Positions 25,366-36,763 of a stretch of 64,000 nt of DNA are shown here, piece by piece (within the stretch, counting starts at the first letter, position 1; every line of letters starts with the position of its first letter). The DNA comes from Grammothele lineata (Eukaryota; Basidiomycota; Agaricomycetes; Polyporales; Polyporaceae). The position numbers were made by a program, and so were the translations under genes. The stretch spans positions 620,001-684,000 of the forward strand of contig NDFF03000370.1 of the NCBI GenBank assembly GCA_002150815.3. The letters are read 5' to 3'. The notes beneath the pieces were generated by a model, which saw only the letters and a list, made by a program, of their open reading frames with translations, did no database searches and was not told the DNA's origin.

Positions 25366-25545
25366 AACGGGACGAATGTGGACATCACTCACATGACATA
25401 TTTTGGAGTTCTCGATAAACGCCGAGGACGAAGCTAGGTCGTTCGAAACCCTTGCAATGTGTCGCGATGCTCGCGGAAAGGATTGCCGATGCGCAATTCA
25501 TTCCATTACAGGACTGACAGGCTGCGGCGTATACTACCAACAACT

Positions 25546-26043
25546 TCAGTCAAACATTGAGGCGAGTCCCAGAGGAAATCGCCCACATGGAAAACTAGCC
25601 GCCACAGAATCACTTTTCAGAGCCGAAGCTCTACCGACATTCGAGTCGACGGAAGGCTTGAGACCAGTGTTCCGTCTACCACCAATCTCCAGGTCCACCC
25701 TGCGTAATTGCGACGCCGTATATGCTACGAACGTAATAATTACAACTGCCGAGCTGGCACCGTCGGCGGTGATGGATGCAGTGGCTAACTGCGTGCGTAG
25801 AGGTTTCAGCTGTGACAGGAGTGGAAGGGCATTGGAATCGCCCTCAGTGACTGAGAGGTCGACATAGCTTCTGACGTTGGTCGCCGAAGGCGGCGTCGCA
25901 TGGATCGCTCGTAGTTTAGGCAGCAAATATTCGTAGACGTCGACACGACGGTCGTCATCGTGGTGAAAATTTGGTTTACTGCGAGGATCTTGGCCTGGAG
26001 GCAGTGTTGTACTAGTCTCGAATATCAGTAAAGACACGAACAC
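25546..26043 (-). pseudogene. F-box/LRR-like protein relic
   Basis: A 165-residue minus-strand frame resembles the C-terminal leucine-rich part of the large Agaricomycete F-box family: EYLLPKLRAIHATPPSATNV, then ALPLLSQLKPLRTQL, then AVVIITFVAYTASQLRRVDL. It has no ATG near its beginning (the open frame starts at GTG). I found no F-box upstream in the following 1.4 kb on the minus strand, so it looks like a truncated copy next to the transposon. It could also be the last exon of a gene whose other exons I failed to see. Confidence 0.3.
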
Positions 26044-28066
26044 GGTGTCGTACGAGTGAAACCCCTTACAGTGATTGCACGAATATCCGGATCTGCAGGG
26101 ATGCTAATGGTGGGCCACTGTCACCTGAAGATGTTCGTGTTCGTGATTCTCGACCAATAATGTCTCGGGATTGCTCTTAAGGCTTGCAACTTGTTCCGTC
26201 GACAACACGGACCCCTCGATGATTGTGGTAGTATCTTCGTTTTTGTCGGAACACAGCTATGTTGATTGTAACTGACGAAAGATGATTGCCACAAGGAAGA
26301 AGGCCGTCACCTATAGAGACGTAGCCAGGAGAAGACGCAGGTGTTACTTGTCCCAACGCTGTACTGTTGAAAGCAGTGCATTCTATGCTGAATAAACGCT
26401 GGCTGCGTGACGTGTTGATACTTACCAGTCGAGCCAGAAAGGAATGTTATGCGGCACGAGCATAGAGGATTCTGTACAGTTGGAGTGAATCCGTCGGTGC
26501 TTCTTCGCCACTGGATGGGATAGGGTCAGATGACGAAGATGCCGAAGAAATATTTCCGGGTATCCACATTGTCGCTAATATTGGACCACTGGGGACGCCA
26601 TGTACAGTTGACCAACGTCGTGACCGAATAGCGGAAGTTGTGCGGTAGATCGGCGAGCTGCACGCTCTCCTTTGGGCATCTCAGCCTCTGCCGGTGTGAC
26701 CGGTCCGAGATAGGATTGACGTGGACACCTGTGGCGATCCGTCCACATAGAAGTCAAAAACAGAGGTCAAAGCGTGTTCCCAAACCGCAGAATCTGCAGC
26801 GATGCGATGAGCAACGGTCAATGTGTCTGCCTCGACTCCAATCCCGTTTCCCCCTTCATCGAGCCCAGCGGACATATGATCCGCAGTGTGGAAACAGTAT
26901 CAACGGGAACGATTCTGTTGTTGGCTGCGCGCGCGCGAGAAGCTCGTTGCCTCACAGAGGTGGAGTAGCTCCACCGTTTTGTTCTCGGAACGGCGAATCT
27001 TTCGGAATATTGGGAAAAGACGCTGCTGTACCGCCGAGAATTAGTACGGACAAAACCGTTTTCGCCCCACAGGTTGTGGATGATTATTCGAGTCTGGGAA
27101 GGCAGAGTGTGCCGGAGCGTGAAACTGGCACGTGTAGAAACTCCATACTTACCGAGAAGGCGCTATAATCATCTTCTTGTAAACCACTGCCGTTGTTGTT
27201 GCTCTGTGGGAAACAAACCGGCATAATAGCATGATGGATATGCACACAACGAGGAGGTGAATGCAGGAAAATGGGAGCAGTGCGCTCACGCGCTTGCTGG
27301 TCGCAACATGATTATGTCAGCGACGGCGCTAAGCGAATGAGCGCTGGTCTCCCTCCGAACTTCAGGCGGAGGACGCGCTCGGCAAGGCTTTTGCGCTGCT
27401 TCCATCATGCTCTCTTCTTCCTTGCTCCACCAGTCTCTCCGTCCCCACCCTACGACTTGCATAGCGACTACTCTTAGCCGTCGGTGGAGGTCATGCGCGG
27501 ACGGATTCAGCTCGGAAGAAATAGTCTCGCCAATCTAACATTGGTGCATTGGATGACGCCGCAACAAGCCGCGACGATTCGCGCATGTGGACTCGAGAGG
27601 GCGCATCTAGCTTTCCTCCAGCATGAAGGAGGAGAAGGAGAAGGCCTACCAACGCTGTGACGCTCCATCGCTTCGACCTCCACAGTCCTGCTGAGCGCAC
27701 GAGAACGCCGTTCAGACGGGTCTTCGCTGGAGTCTGCTTACACTGCTCTGTAAACCAGCAGAAACCACTGGGTGATCCTCCCCTCTGCGTCGTCATCCAG
27801 CTGGTATGCAATCCCGAGCGCAATCTGTAGCGCATAATTCGGCCCCACGCTTCGATCCTGAAACGGGCATCTCTCGCAAGATCTGTGATCGCTCATACCT
27901 CACGGGACAGAGAAGAACACGGTTGCCTCCTCCGCTTCATATCGAGCACTTGACCAGTTCAGACGAGCGTGCATGATCTTCGGGGCAACAGCTGAATTTT
28001 CCGACTGCTACCCGCAAACATTCTCTGAGGGTGACGCACCGTCATCTTGCGGTGTTCTCGAGCACG
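26044..28066. other. 2.0 kb without a recognised gene
   Basis: Several 60-180 codon frames on both strands, none with conserved features. The right end carries the GH7 promoter. Confidence 0.35.
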
Positions 28067-28073
28067 TATAAAA
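28067..28073 (+). promoter_or_regulatory. TATA box of the GH7 gene
   Basis: TATAAAA 79-85 bp before the ATG at 28152, a typical position for a strongly expressed fungal secreted-enzyme gene. Confidence 0.7.
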
Positions 28074-28151
28074 CCTGGCCTCCTCGATCCTCTGGAACAG
28101 CACCAGCCAACGGTCCTACGGTCTTCCAACGGTCTCATCGCCTCATCCGCC

Positions 28152-29649
28152 ATGTTCCGCGCCGCCGCCCTCTCCGCTTTTGTGTACCTCGCTGCTGTCT
28201 CCGCCCAACAGGCGGGCACCCAGACTGCCGAGAACCACCCAGCCCTCACTTGGTCCCAGTGCACGTCCTCGGGCTGCACTGAAGTTCAGGGTTCAGTGAC
28301 CCTCGATGCTAACTGGCGCTGGGTCCACGACACCGCCGGCTACACCGTGAGTACACTTTAGTCACTCCCTGAAATATATCAATTGAAGACTCTCTGGAAC
28401 ACAGAACTGCTACACCGGTAACGAGTGGGACACCACCTACTGCCCTGATGGCGCGACCTGCGCGAAGAACTGCGCGCTCGACGGCGCGGACTACTCTGGT
28501 ACCTACGGTGTCACCACCTCCGGCAGCTCGCTCAAGCTCGCCTTCAAGACCGGTTCCAACATCGGCTCGCGCCTCTACCTCCTGAAGGACGAGGCGACCT
28601 ACGAGACCTTCAACCTCCTCAACCAGGAGTTCACCTTTGACGTCGACCTCTCGACCCTCCCCTGCGGTCTCAACGGTGCCGTCTACTTCTCGGCCATGTC
28701 TGCCGACGGTGACATGGGTGTTGGCAACAACAACGCGGGTGCCAAGTTCGGTACGGGTTACTGCGACTCGCAGTGCCCCAAGGACATCAAGTTTATCTCC
28801 GGCACAGTATGTACTCTTTTAGCCCATCACCTAGCGTTCATAGAGCTCACGCATCGGTCTTTAGGCTAACGTCGAGGGCTGGAATGGCACTTCAGCCAAC
28901 TCTGGGACCGGTTCCATGGGTGCCTGCTGCACTGAGATGGATATCTGGGAGGCGAACACGATCTCTGCGGCCTATACTCCCCACCCTTGCACGGGTACCG
29001 GCCTCACCGCATGCACCGGTGACGAGTGCACGTCCACCTGTGACCAGGTATATCACACAAGACTTGTCTCCATAATCATCATTCTGACCACGCATTGATC
29101 CAGGCTGGCTGCGACTTCAACTCCTTCCGCATGGGCGATACCTCCTTCTACGGCCCTGGCATGACCATCGACACCACTCAGCCCATCACGGTCGTCACTC
29201 AGTTCATCACCGACGACGGCACCAGCACCGGCACGCTCTCCGAGATCCGCCGCTTCTACGTCCAGAACGGCCAGACGATCCCGAACTCGCAGTCGACCAT
29301 CTCTGGCGTCACCGGTAACTCGATCACCGACTCGTGGTGCGACGCCCAGAAGACCGCGTTCGATGACACCAACGACTTCAAGACCTACGGCGGCCTCGCG
29401 CAGCTCGGCGCCGCGTTCCAGAAGGGTATGGTCCTCGTCCTCTCGATCTGGGACGACTACGCTGTCGACATGCTCTGGCTCGACTCCGACTACCCCACCA
29501 ACCTCGCCCCCTCGCAGCCCGGTGTTGCCCGTGGCACGTGCTCGACCGACTCCGGCAAGCCCGCGGACGTTGAGGCCAACGGCGGCAGCATCACGGTGAC
29601 CTACTCCAACATCAAGGTCGGCTCCCTCAACTCGACCTTCACTGCATGA
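28152..29649 (+). CDS. GH7 cellobiohydrolase (CBH I), no cellulose-binding module
   Basis: Secreted reducing-end exo-cellulase. Exons 28152-28346, 28405-28806, 28865-29047 and 29104-29649 close in frame to 441 residues. A signal peptide ([18 protein letters not shown]) is followed by mature [12 protein letters not shown], the usual pyroglutamate-type start. The retaining active site is [11 protein letters not shown]: nucleophile E223, D225 and acid/base E228 in precursor numbering. Many Cys in C-x-C pairs and the tunnel-loop sequence [15 protein letters not shown] are typical of CBH rather than the GH7 endoglucanases. The protein stops at [13 protein letters not shown] without linker or CBM1, as in several basidiomycete CBHs. 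The TATA box at 28067 supports the start. Strong evidence for a cellulolytic lifestyle. Confidence 0.97.
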
Positions 29650-30799
29650 AGCAGCGCGAGGGTTGTAAGTGTTGCTCCCCTCTGGCATCTGTCTGCTTAG
29701 CGACTGACGGACCGGATCTCGCACAGGCCACTCCGAGTGCTTCCGAACGTCGGAGGTCAAAGGGGTAAGACAGGTAGAAAAGCCCCCGGAGTCGCTGGAG
29801 CGTCTTCTTTTCCATTGTATCGTATCACTATCGCACGAAGATCCCGTGTATGGAAGTCCTTCGGGGACTCGAGATTCAAAAAGACTGGATTCCACACTCC
29901 TCGCTTGAAGTGACTTGCGACGCTTCTCTGTGCGCCTCAACCACGCCTTGCCTCCATCCGCTCCGTCAAACCTGCACTTTTACGAGTGCAACGAACTGTC
30001 TTCCTCGGAACCCTGATCTAGAGACTCATTTTCTGGTAGCTTCCTGTGCCGTGTGTGCGGGTGACCGCCCGAATCGGAGCTGGCACGGATGCAGAACAAA
30101 TCGTCCGACATCTGATCGGACCTGTCTTTGTCCTCAAATCGGTGCAAATAGGTTGAACGTCGGCCCCTCCAGCGTACTTGCAATACCGCGCCCTACCACA
30201 GGCCGCAGCACCCCTTCAGAGGGATGGAACCGCACGTCTATCGGACATACACTCTCATCTACTATGCGTATTCTGTGACAGCCACTTCCTTCGCCTTATA
30301 TGTCGTGCATTGTGGGCGTGCACTCGTGTGGAGCAATCTGCTGTAGTCGTGTCGCACCGGAATGTGGTCGTGTAGTTGGAAAATCTTCCCTCGAGGCCCA
30401 GCCCCCGCCACCAAAATCAGCAGGAGCTCCGACTGGCCATTATACGCGCTGACGTTCGCTGCGCCCTCTGACGGTAAGCTCCCTTCCCCACCGCCTTTGA
30501 CCACCGCATTGTGCTCCCCTCCCCCCGTTGTCCCGGCGGCATCTAGAAGGAAGTGTGCTGGCATCGATCTACAGTTGGTCACCACGGCCACATCCGATGC
30601 TACAGCCTAAGCTCCCGAAAACTTTCTCTGCATTGCATGTCCTCCATTGCGATGATCCCAATAATCGTAGTGGGGCTCTGTCCAGTGTCCTCGTTAGTCC
30701 GTATCAAGTGCGACTTGTGGCTCTGGAGGCGGTTCACGTAACGCGATGAGTGCCAAAGTACTTCGCCACAACTCCAACCTCGGCGTGCAGTGCTGGTGG
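29650..30799. other. Intergenic, GH7 3' side
   Basis: No recognised gene in about 1.15 kb. A 295-codon minus-strand frame at 29053-29940 is mostly the antisense of the GH7 coding region. Confidence 0.45.
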
Positions 30800-30808
30800 T
30801 ATAAAAGG
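30800..30808 (+). promoter_or_regulatory. TATA box of the orphan gene at 30955
   Basis: TATAAAAGG about 150 bp before the ATG, supporting a real transcription unit. Confidence 0.6.
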
Positions 30809-30954
30809 CGAGGCCACTGGCCCTTGTGATCTCCATCCCAAAGGTTCCCCACCAGCATTCCCGCCAACCTCTCCCACCAACCTTCTCACCAGTGTTTTAC
30901 CCAAATCCCCTCAGCAGTACCATAGTCGCTTACACGGATCCCAACGGTTCGGCA

Positions 30955-31570
30955 ATGAGATTCAACATTGGTAACGATTCCAAACCTGTCAATGAGGAGG
31001 CAGCCCGTTTCCATTCCGGCGATGCGTGTGACGTCTTCACGACTGACGGGTGAGTACTAGTCTATCATGATGGAAGAAAAGTTATTAAGAGTCAATCTTG
31101 CAGGCCTCGGATGGACGACAACACATCCAGCCTCGTCAGAGGAACATCTGCTGAACCCACTACTATGGCAATTTCCACCGAAACGCAACTAGTCAATGGT
31201 ATGTCTTTCAATCTCTTACTAAGGTCACTTGGGTAAACGGTAGCTCATCCCACCATAATATCGACAGATACTGGCGCGGCTGATTCTGGGTGGGTGTCCA
31301 TTCGACTATATGTTCTACTGTCATAGCTCTGACGACACTAGTGTGGCTAGCAGCGTCAAAGCAATCAATGTTACTGAAATCACGAATGTTGCTTCCTCCG
31401 ATGTCGAATCCAATGTCGGAGTTCCCGAGGTCGAAGACCGAGAAGGGGACGAGGAAGATGAATGGATTCCGCGCGGAGGGAACTCCGCGCCCACCCGCCC
31501 AATCACTGTCCCAGTGACCAGGCCGGTTACTTCCAAGCCCAAGCCCAAACCCAAGCCCGTGAAATCATGA
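30955..31570 (+). CDS. Orphan 146-residue hydrophilic protein
   Basis: Not recognised. Exons 30955-31049, 31104-31198, 31268-31289 and 31342-31570 join through canonical introns (54, 69 and 52 bp) to an in-frame 146 codons. The product starts MRFNIGNDSKPVNEEAARFH, is acidic in the middle (VEDREGDEEDEWIPRGG) and ends in alternating Lys-Pro (SKPKPKPKPVK). It has no signal peptide, no transmembrane helix and no known domain. A shorter 37-bp third intron would also keep frame and add five residues. Support is the TATA box plus consistent splicing; confidence that it is a gene is moderate. Confidence 0.55.
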
Positions 31571-32091
31571 TCATGAAGGACCATTAGGACAGTGATATGC
31601 GGACACACATTGGATTGGACAACTCTAGTTTACCGTGTTCTCTCTCTTGACCGTGACATGACTCTACCCAGTAGTACTACTACCACCATCTTTCCATGTC
31701 TTTCGTTGGAGCCGCTGGCATCCCGAAGGGCGATAAGTACTGACTCCATGCCCACTAGTATGCTTTCTTGCACTGAGAAACAGCAGTTGTAATCCGAATC
31801 ACTGGGTGCTGTGTGCCAGCAGTAGATCGAACGTCGCGACATAACTTGATCCGTTTGCGAGAAGCACTCCTTGCAGTAAGAGCCAGGGAGAATCTTCTCC
31901 GATAGCATCTGCGGTCGCCCTTGGATTCGATGGAGGCGCCACAAAGTAGTATCGTTCTAAGAAAATGCTGGTACTAGACTCTGAAATCCCATTAGTCTAG
32001 CGATGCCTCTTAGTTAAACTAGGGACTCAGCAGAAAAAAAAACCACGGAAGCCCCAGATGCTAGAGAGTTCTCTGCAATTAGGTATCGTAT
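31571..32091. other. Convergent 3' intergenic region
   Basis: About 520 bp between the orphan stop (plus) and the paralogue B stop (minus); A/T runs, no gene. Confidence 0.45.
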
Positions 32092-33026
32092 TCACTGTTT
32101 ACGCAAGAACAGGCCGCCATGTCTCCCTAGATCGCGGCGCTCTATGAATACATTTCGCCAGCGTGATCGAGGACGTCTCTCTGGCACGTCCTCATACGCA
32201 GGTGGGAGCGACGCCGGGAGTTCATCATAGAGACTAGGATGGAGACTTCCTCCATCCGCCTCCCTTGATGGTAGGAGTTGGGCTTGGAGACAAATAAGAA
32301 CAGATGGAGTAATGAGTGTTACTAGACACTCACGTGCTGGCCTATTATCTCCCTGCGGGGGTGAGGTCGTATGCTGGGCAATGGGCGTCAAGAAAACCGG
32401 GGGCGGAGACGTCAATTGTGTTGTGGGAGTTGAATCACACGTCTCTGGCCGCATTTCGACTATGAAAATGAAGTGAGCAGAATCTGTCGCACGAAGGAAG
32501 ATCAACGCACCAGGATCCAATCCGTGATCTCCAGACTCCAGACTGAACGGGCGTATAGATGAGACCTCTGTCCGTGCCCGCCGCCTTCGCCTGCAAAGCG
32601 CGACAGTGATACATAGTAGGACGAGAAGTAGCGCAGAAGGTCCTGCTGAAATACCAGCAATAATTCCTTTAGATAGCGATGGGGTATTATGGGGGAACTG
32701 CGTTGGTGCTGGGGAATCCGACGATGAATGTAGCGTCGCGGAAAGCGACGTATCCGTACCTGATACCATACCATCAGCACCAGGCGACAGACAGGGTGTA
32801 TGAGCTTACGGGAAGTAGAGGTTATTGATGAGGAGCTGGAACTCGTAGCAGTAGGGGTCAACGTTTTGTGGGTTGAGCTGATCGGGTCTGTCGAAGTCGA
32901 AGTCGCCTGACTTGTGGACGCTTCGCTACTGGGTCCCTGTGCCCAACCACTGCCCCGCGGGAATCCTGATGGAAATAAATGGGTAAGGAAGGGAGGACCG
33001 TAGAATGGTCGTGACGGTGTGGCCAT
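32092..33026 (-). CDS. Ser/Thr-rich single-pass membrane protein with LPPAY tail (paralogue B)
   Basis: From ATG 33026 (MATPSRPFYGPPFLTHLF) a Ser/Thr-rich ectodomain leads across an intron to TDTSLSATLHSSSDS. A transmembrane helix follows (GIIAGISAGPSALLLVLLCI, then TVALC) and an Arg-rich stop-transfer run. Two further introns are needed, one before VEMRPETC and one before READGGSLHPSLY. The tail is READGGSLHPSLYDELPASL and PPAYEDVPERRPRSRWR, ending LFLRKQ at 32092. The PPxY motif lies at about 32182-32208. The tail is nearly identical in plan to that of the gene at 21.5 kb. No clear signal peptide: either a missing first exon or a reverse signal-anchor. Function unknown. Confidence 0.72.
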
Positions 33027-34112
33027 GAGATCGGAGGCAACACCTAACGGGGGCTGAAGCTTCAAGTGACGCAAGACGGGGCCGTAACAACTATAGGAAA
33101 CGAGTCGAGAGGTAAGGTTGAGCAGCACCTATGTATATTTTTCAGACGTTCGCAAAGGTTAATATCAAAGTTTCGCTGACCATTCTATTGTGATTGCGCA
33201 GATGCGGACTGTTTGTTTCAATCTTAAACGCCGACTGGGGGGCAACGAAGCGAGAGGCTTGCCACATGGTGCACGATAGCTGTGAGCTGCCGTATGGCAC
33301 TCAGGGCGATGTACGAGTTCGATGGAAATGTCCTTTTCGACAGTTATGGAGAGGAGAAGTACATCGAACGATCTTCCCTGAAACAGATTCAGCTGTATAC
33401 CAGAGTATATCAACACAGCACGACTGCTGTATCGACATATTACACGGTGACCTATCAAATGCAAAGGTTTGAGCTCGCTAGATTTTCAAGTTGCACAGGA
33501 TGAATATATTTACAATTTCCTCCCCGCCCTCCTGCACTTCGGCTGTAGACCCCTGATTCTATCTGCCTGGCACATTCAGAGCACCTTAGTCCATGAGAAC
33601 GTCGGAGAGGAGAGTTGAAACGTTGACGTCCGAATCGCAGACCGCAGGCCTCTGGTGACTTCGTCACCGGCTGATTACGTGATCGTTGATTTCCATGTGT
33701 TCTCCTGCCATAAATAGTAGACCCGTTCTACCATTTACAAGTACACCACAAGACAGTTGGGAGTATAATACATATGAGCACAATATACGAAGTACAACGA
33801 CGTCTACAAGAAGAGCTTCTCAAGAATCCTGAAAATGAGGGTAGGATGGATACAGATCTTAGTGCTATTACAAGGATGCGATCGAAGACCCGCAGTACAA
33901 CCAATGTGTCGAGTCGCCAGTGCACTGCGCTCGCGATGGTAGGTAGATCCAGCAGCTCCCCTCAACCCTCGAGTTGCCTTCGAGAATGGTTTCAAAGTCT
34001 GAAAGCGTGGAAGTTGGGGCGATACAATGAGCAGGCTTAGCAGCGCCGCGTAGCGCCACGAAGGCGTCGGGAGCACTCACCGATGCTCTACATCAAAGCG
34101 CAACGAACGAGA
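33027..34112. other. 1.1 kb without a confident gene
   Basis: Contains an 88-codon plus-strand frame from ATG 33774 (MSTIYEVQRRLQEELLKNPE) with a helical, charged start and a CATAAATAG box about 65 bp upstream. It could be a small gene but nothing else supports it. Confidence 0.35.
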
Positions 34113-35526
34113 TCAGGCTTCCTTCGGGAGCACTGCATCGCCGGCCAGCGGCGGAAGTGAGGGTACAGGGGGAGGAGGTTCAGAGGGCGAGTAGGGCGAG
34201 TAGGGCGAATCAAGCTCTTCGTATCGGGGGGCACGTTGTCGGCTGTCGCGCGGGGGGAGGCTGCCGTACGATGGCGGGAGGCGCCGCGGGCCCCACGCGG
34301 ACGAGGACGAGGACGAGGGTGACGAGTCGCGCTCGTCAAAGCGGCCGTCCATGTAGTCGCTTGTGTGTACGCTTCCCCCGTCTTCTTCACGGCGCGCTAC
34401 GTTGTCGGTCGAAGAGCGTTACATATAAGTCAAACGCCTCGTGATTCCACGCGCGGAAGACTCACATATGCGTGAGACGGGCGCCGTCGAGGTCGATAAC
34501 GATCGCGGTACGACCGACAGCGTTCGAGACGAGCGCGCAAAACGCACCGTGGAGCCTTCTGAGGACACGCTCCCTGGGTACATAGTCAGCACAGAGACCC
34601 TCCTTGGTCGTTGCAACAGAATGCTTACTAGCATCGGCGTTGCCGATAGCAATGACGCTCCCGTACTGAACCCCTCCTGATACTTCGCTTTGTCGCATCG
34701 GCGCTGTTGTAGATTGAAGGCTGCCTGGGGGTGGTGGCTGGGGCGTCTCTCCCGGTTGTCTGAGGTACGGCAGGAAAGCGGGATGAACCGTCCTGCGTCT
34801 GCGACGGCGCAAGAACATCGCCAATACCGCGACCAAAACCAAAACTAGAACCGACCCAATGACGATGAACGCGACCGCGCCTCCGGAAAGCGCCGTCCCT
34901 CCATTCCCCGAGGACGAGAGAGTGGTTGCGCTGTGGGTTTGCGAGGACGAGGTGGGGGCGGCGGTGGATGAGGACAGCCAGCCCCAACCCGGAAGACGTG
35001 TCGCGACCACAGTATCAGTTACGGTGGACACGATGCCGGTCTGCGTGATGGTGTCGGTCACTGTGAAGACGTCGGTTACTGTGAAGACGTCGGTCACTGT
35101 GGCCACTGTCCCGCTTGCGCACGTTGTCGCGACAATTGTCTCGGTTATGATGACTGTTTCTGTAACCATCGATCTGGGTACGGACGAGAATGGTAGAGTT
35201 GAGATCGCTTGCGCCGTCGAGAACAGATTGTTTAATGGCGAATTGTCGGCTCCCGTTGCGAATGGAGCCAATGTCTGGCAGTTGCAGGTGGACATGGACT
35301 GGGAGAACGTCAGCGTGGACGTATATGAGGGTTGACTGTGGGGATGAAAGTCAATTCAAGATACAGGAGAGAGTAGCATAACACACCTGTAGGACCCGTA
35401 CATGACACTGTAGCTCTCCGCGCTAGGCTCGTACTCGTACCCGCCCTCATACCTGGCCCCTACGCCCCTCACTCCGATGAGACTACCATGTTCTGCCACG
35501 CTGGGGGCACCAGACCCCGAAGCCAT
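34113..35526 (-). CDS. Thr/Val-rich single-pass membrane protein with LPPSY tail (paralogue C)
   Basis: Exon 1 starts at ATG 35526 (MASGSGAPSVAEHGSLIGVR) and joins by a GTGTGT...CCACAG intron to QPSYTSTLTFSQSMSTCNC. A repetitive Val/Thr ectodomain follows (TVTDVFTVTDVFTVTDTIT), then a Ser-rich stalk, a transmembrane helix (AVAFIVIGSVLVLVLVAVLA) and an Arg run. The last exon carries REEDGGSVHTSDYMDGRF and RRLPPSYGSLPPRD, and ends VLPKEA at 34113. The junction before the last exon is uncertain: the best in-frame choice joins LRRLH to ARREEDGGS across about 165 bp. The PPxY site is at about 34255-34282. It belongs with paralogues A and B by its tail; ectodomain sequence differs. Function unknown. 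Confidence 0.72.
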
Positions 35527-36314
35527 ACGGACACGAGGCCAGCTTGATCTGCGTAAAGCGCGTGGAGGAGGGCTGAAACAGCCGTTGAGGGGCCCCAAGG
35601 CCCCTGGTGGAGATTATAGAGCAACGAGACGCGCCCACCCGAAGCTGTTCGTCGCTGCCGAATGTCGGTGTCGTCCGTGCCGGTTTACTGGAAGTGATTC
35701 ACGCCTGACCATGCATTGGCAAGAAGAAGTCCTCGGTCGGCGAACAGATCGCGACGTCCTATGACAACGGAGACGTCAGTCACTGAGATGGGCACTGGGA
35801 AGGCTTCGGTCAAGTTCGGCTCACTGCTCCGTATCGCTCTAGTAGGGCAACTCATGATACTGTTTACATCCTGCAGCGGTCTGAGCCTACGTCAGTACTG
35901 CCAGTCGAGAGGTTGAACGATTCTGTTATGCTGGAAGCATATGGCAGGCGTAGAATGCATCGTATTCCACGCCCCCGAGCCGTGCCGACAATCATCAGAT
36001 GGATGCAGGTCAAGATGCAAACTGTTGTTGTACCATCCGTTCCACTCGCGTCGTGGCCTATCAGGTCGTGAGACATTCATCGCCTTAAGTTCACACCGAG
36101 GTACGAGCGCACACACCTTACGCACATGGCACTTTATATGCACACGCTGCGGCATTGCGCAGAGAACATACAAGGACTGTATGGATACATTCATGTTTGT
36201 ACATGTAACACATCGGTGTGAGCGTATACGAGTATAATGACGTAATGGGACTGTCAAGATTCGACGAAAGAGTAAGCAGGGTATCTCGGCATAGTACGAG
36301 GGAGGGAAAAGGGC
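35527..36314. other. Intergenic region
   Basis: About 790 bp between the paralogue C start and the microprotein stop; no recognised gene. Confidence 0.4.
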
Positions 36315-36657
36315 CTAGTAGCCCGCTGCTGCCCCACCCCGCCTGCCGAATCTGTAGCGATGGGTACCGGTGCGGCGAGTGCGTCCGCCGAAGAAGTTGC
36401 AGCACAGGATATCGAAAATGATGTCAAAGATTGTAACGATGATCTACGAACGAAGCCAGTAAGCTCATGAGGAAGCTTAAGGATGGAGAAGCGGAGACGC
36501 ACCGTTACAATGACGCTGACGATGATCATGATAATGCTTGCAACGGCGGAAACGACGGCCTCGATGGCGCCGCCAATGGCAGAGACGATGGTGCCCTACA
36601 AGAGCAACAAAGTGAGCCTATCGTTCAACAAGGTGACACGATGGCAGAACACACCAT
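36315..36657 (-). CDS. 74-residue hydrophobic/basic microprotein
   Basis: Exons 36657-36655 (the ATG alone), 36595-36503 and 36443-36315, with two 59-bp GT-AG introns, close in frame to 74 residues. The product starts MGTIVSAIGGAIEAVVSAV, continues through a long Ile/Val/Ala-rich segment (ASIIMIIVSVIVTIIVTIFD), then IIFDILCCNF, and ends in a short Gly/Arg-rich basic tail (FGGRTRRTGTHRYRFGRRGG, then AAAGY). From memory, Agaricomycete genomes contain many short proteins of this type; I know of no assigned function. The Met-Gly start and paired Cys before the basic tail could allow lipidation, which is inference. A TATATA box lies about 100 bp upstream. Too short and too split to appear as a single long reading frame. 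Confidence 0.8.
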
Positions 36658-36757
36658 GACTGTGAAGGGAGAGGTGTATGGAATGTGAGTTGAGAAGTTC
36701 TTGGGGTGAAGATGGCCTCTTCGTTGCGATAGGAGCTCTGCGGCGGCCATGTGCGGA

Positions 36758-36763
36758 TATATA
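36758..36763 (-). promoter_or_regulatory. TATA box of the microprotein gene
   Basis: TATATA about 100 bp upstream of the minus-strand ATG at 36657. Confidence 0.55.

Noticed and set aside
26575..26875. Minus-strand frames that might be the missing N-terminal part of the F-box relic
   Set aside because: No F-box consensus (L-P-x-E-L/I and W-R/C motifs) could be found in any of the three frames.
29053..29940. 295-codon minus-strand open frame
   Set aside because: Antisense of the last GH7 exon; the GH7 frame is certain from its catalytic motif.
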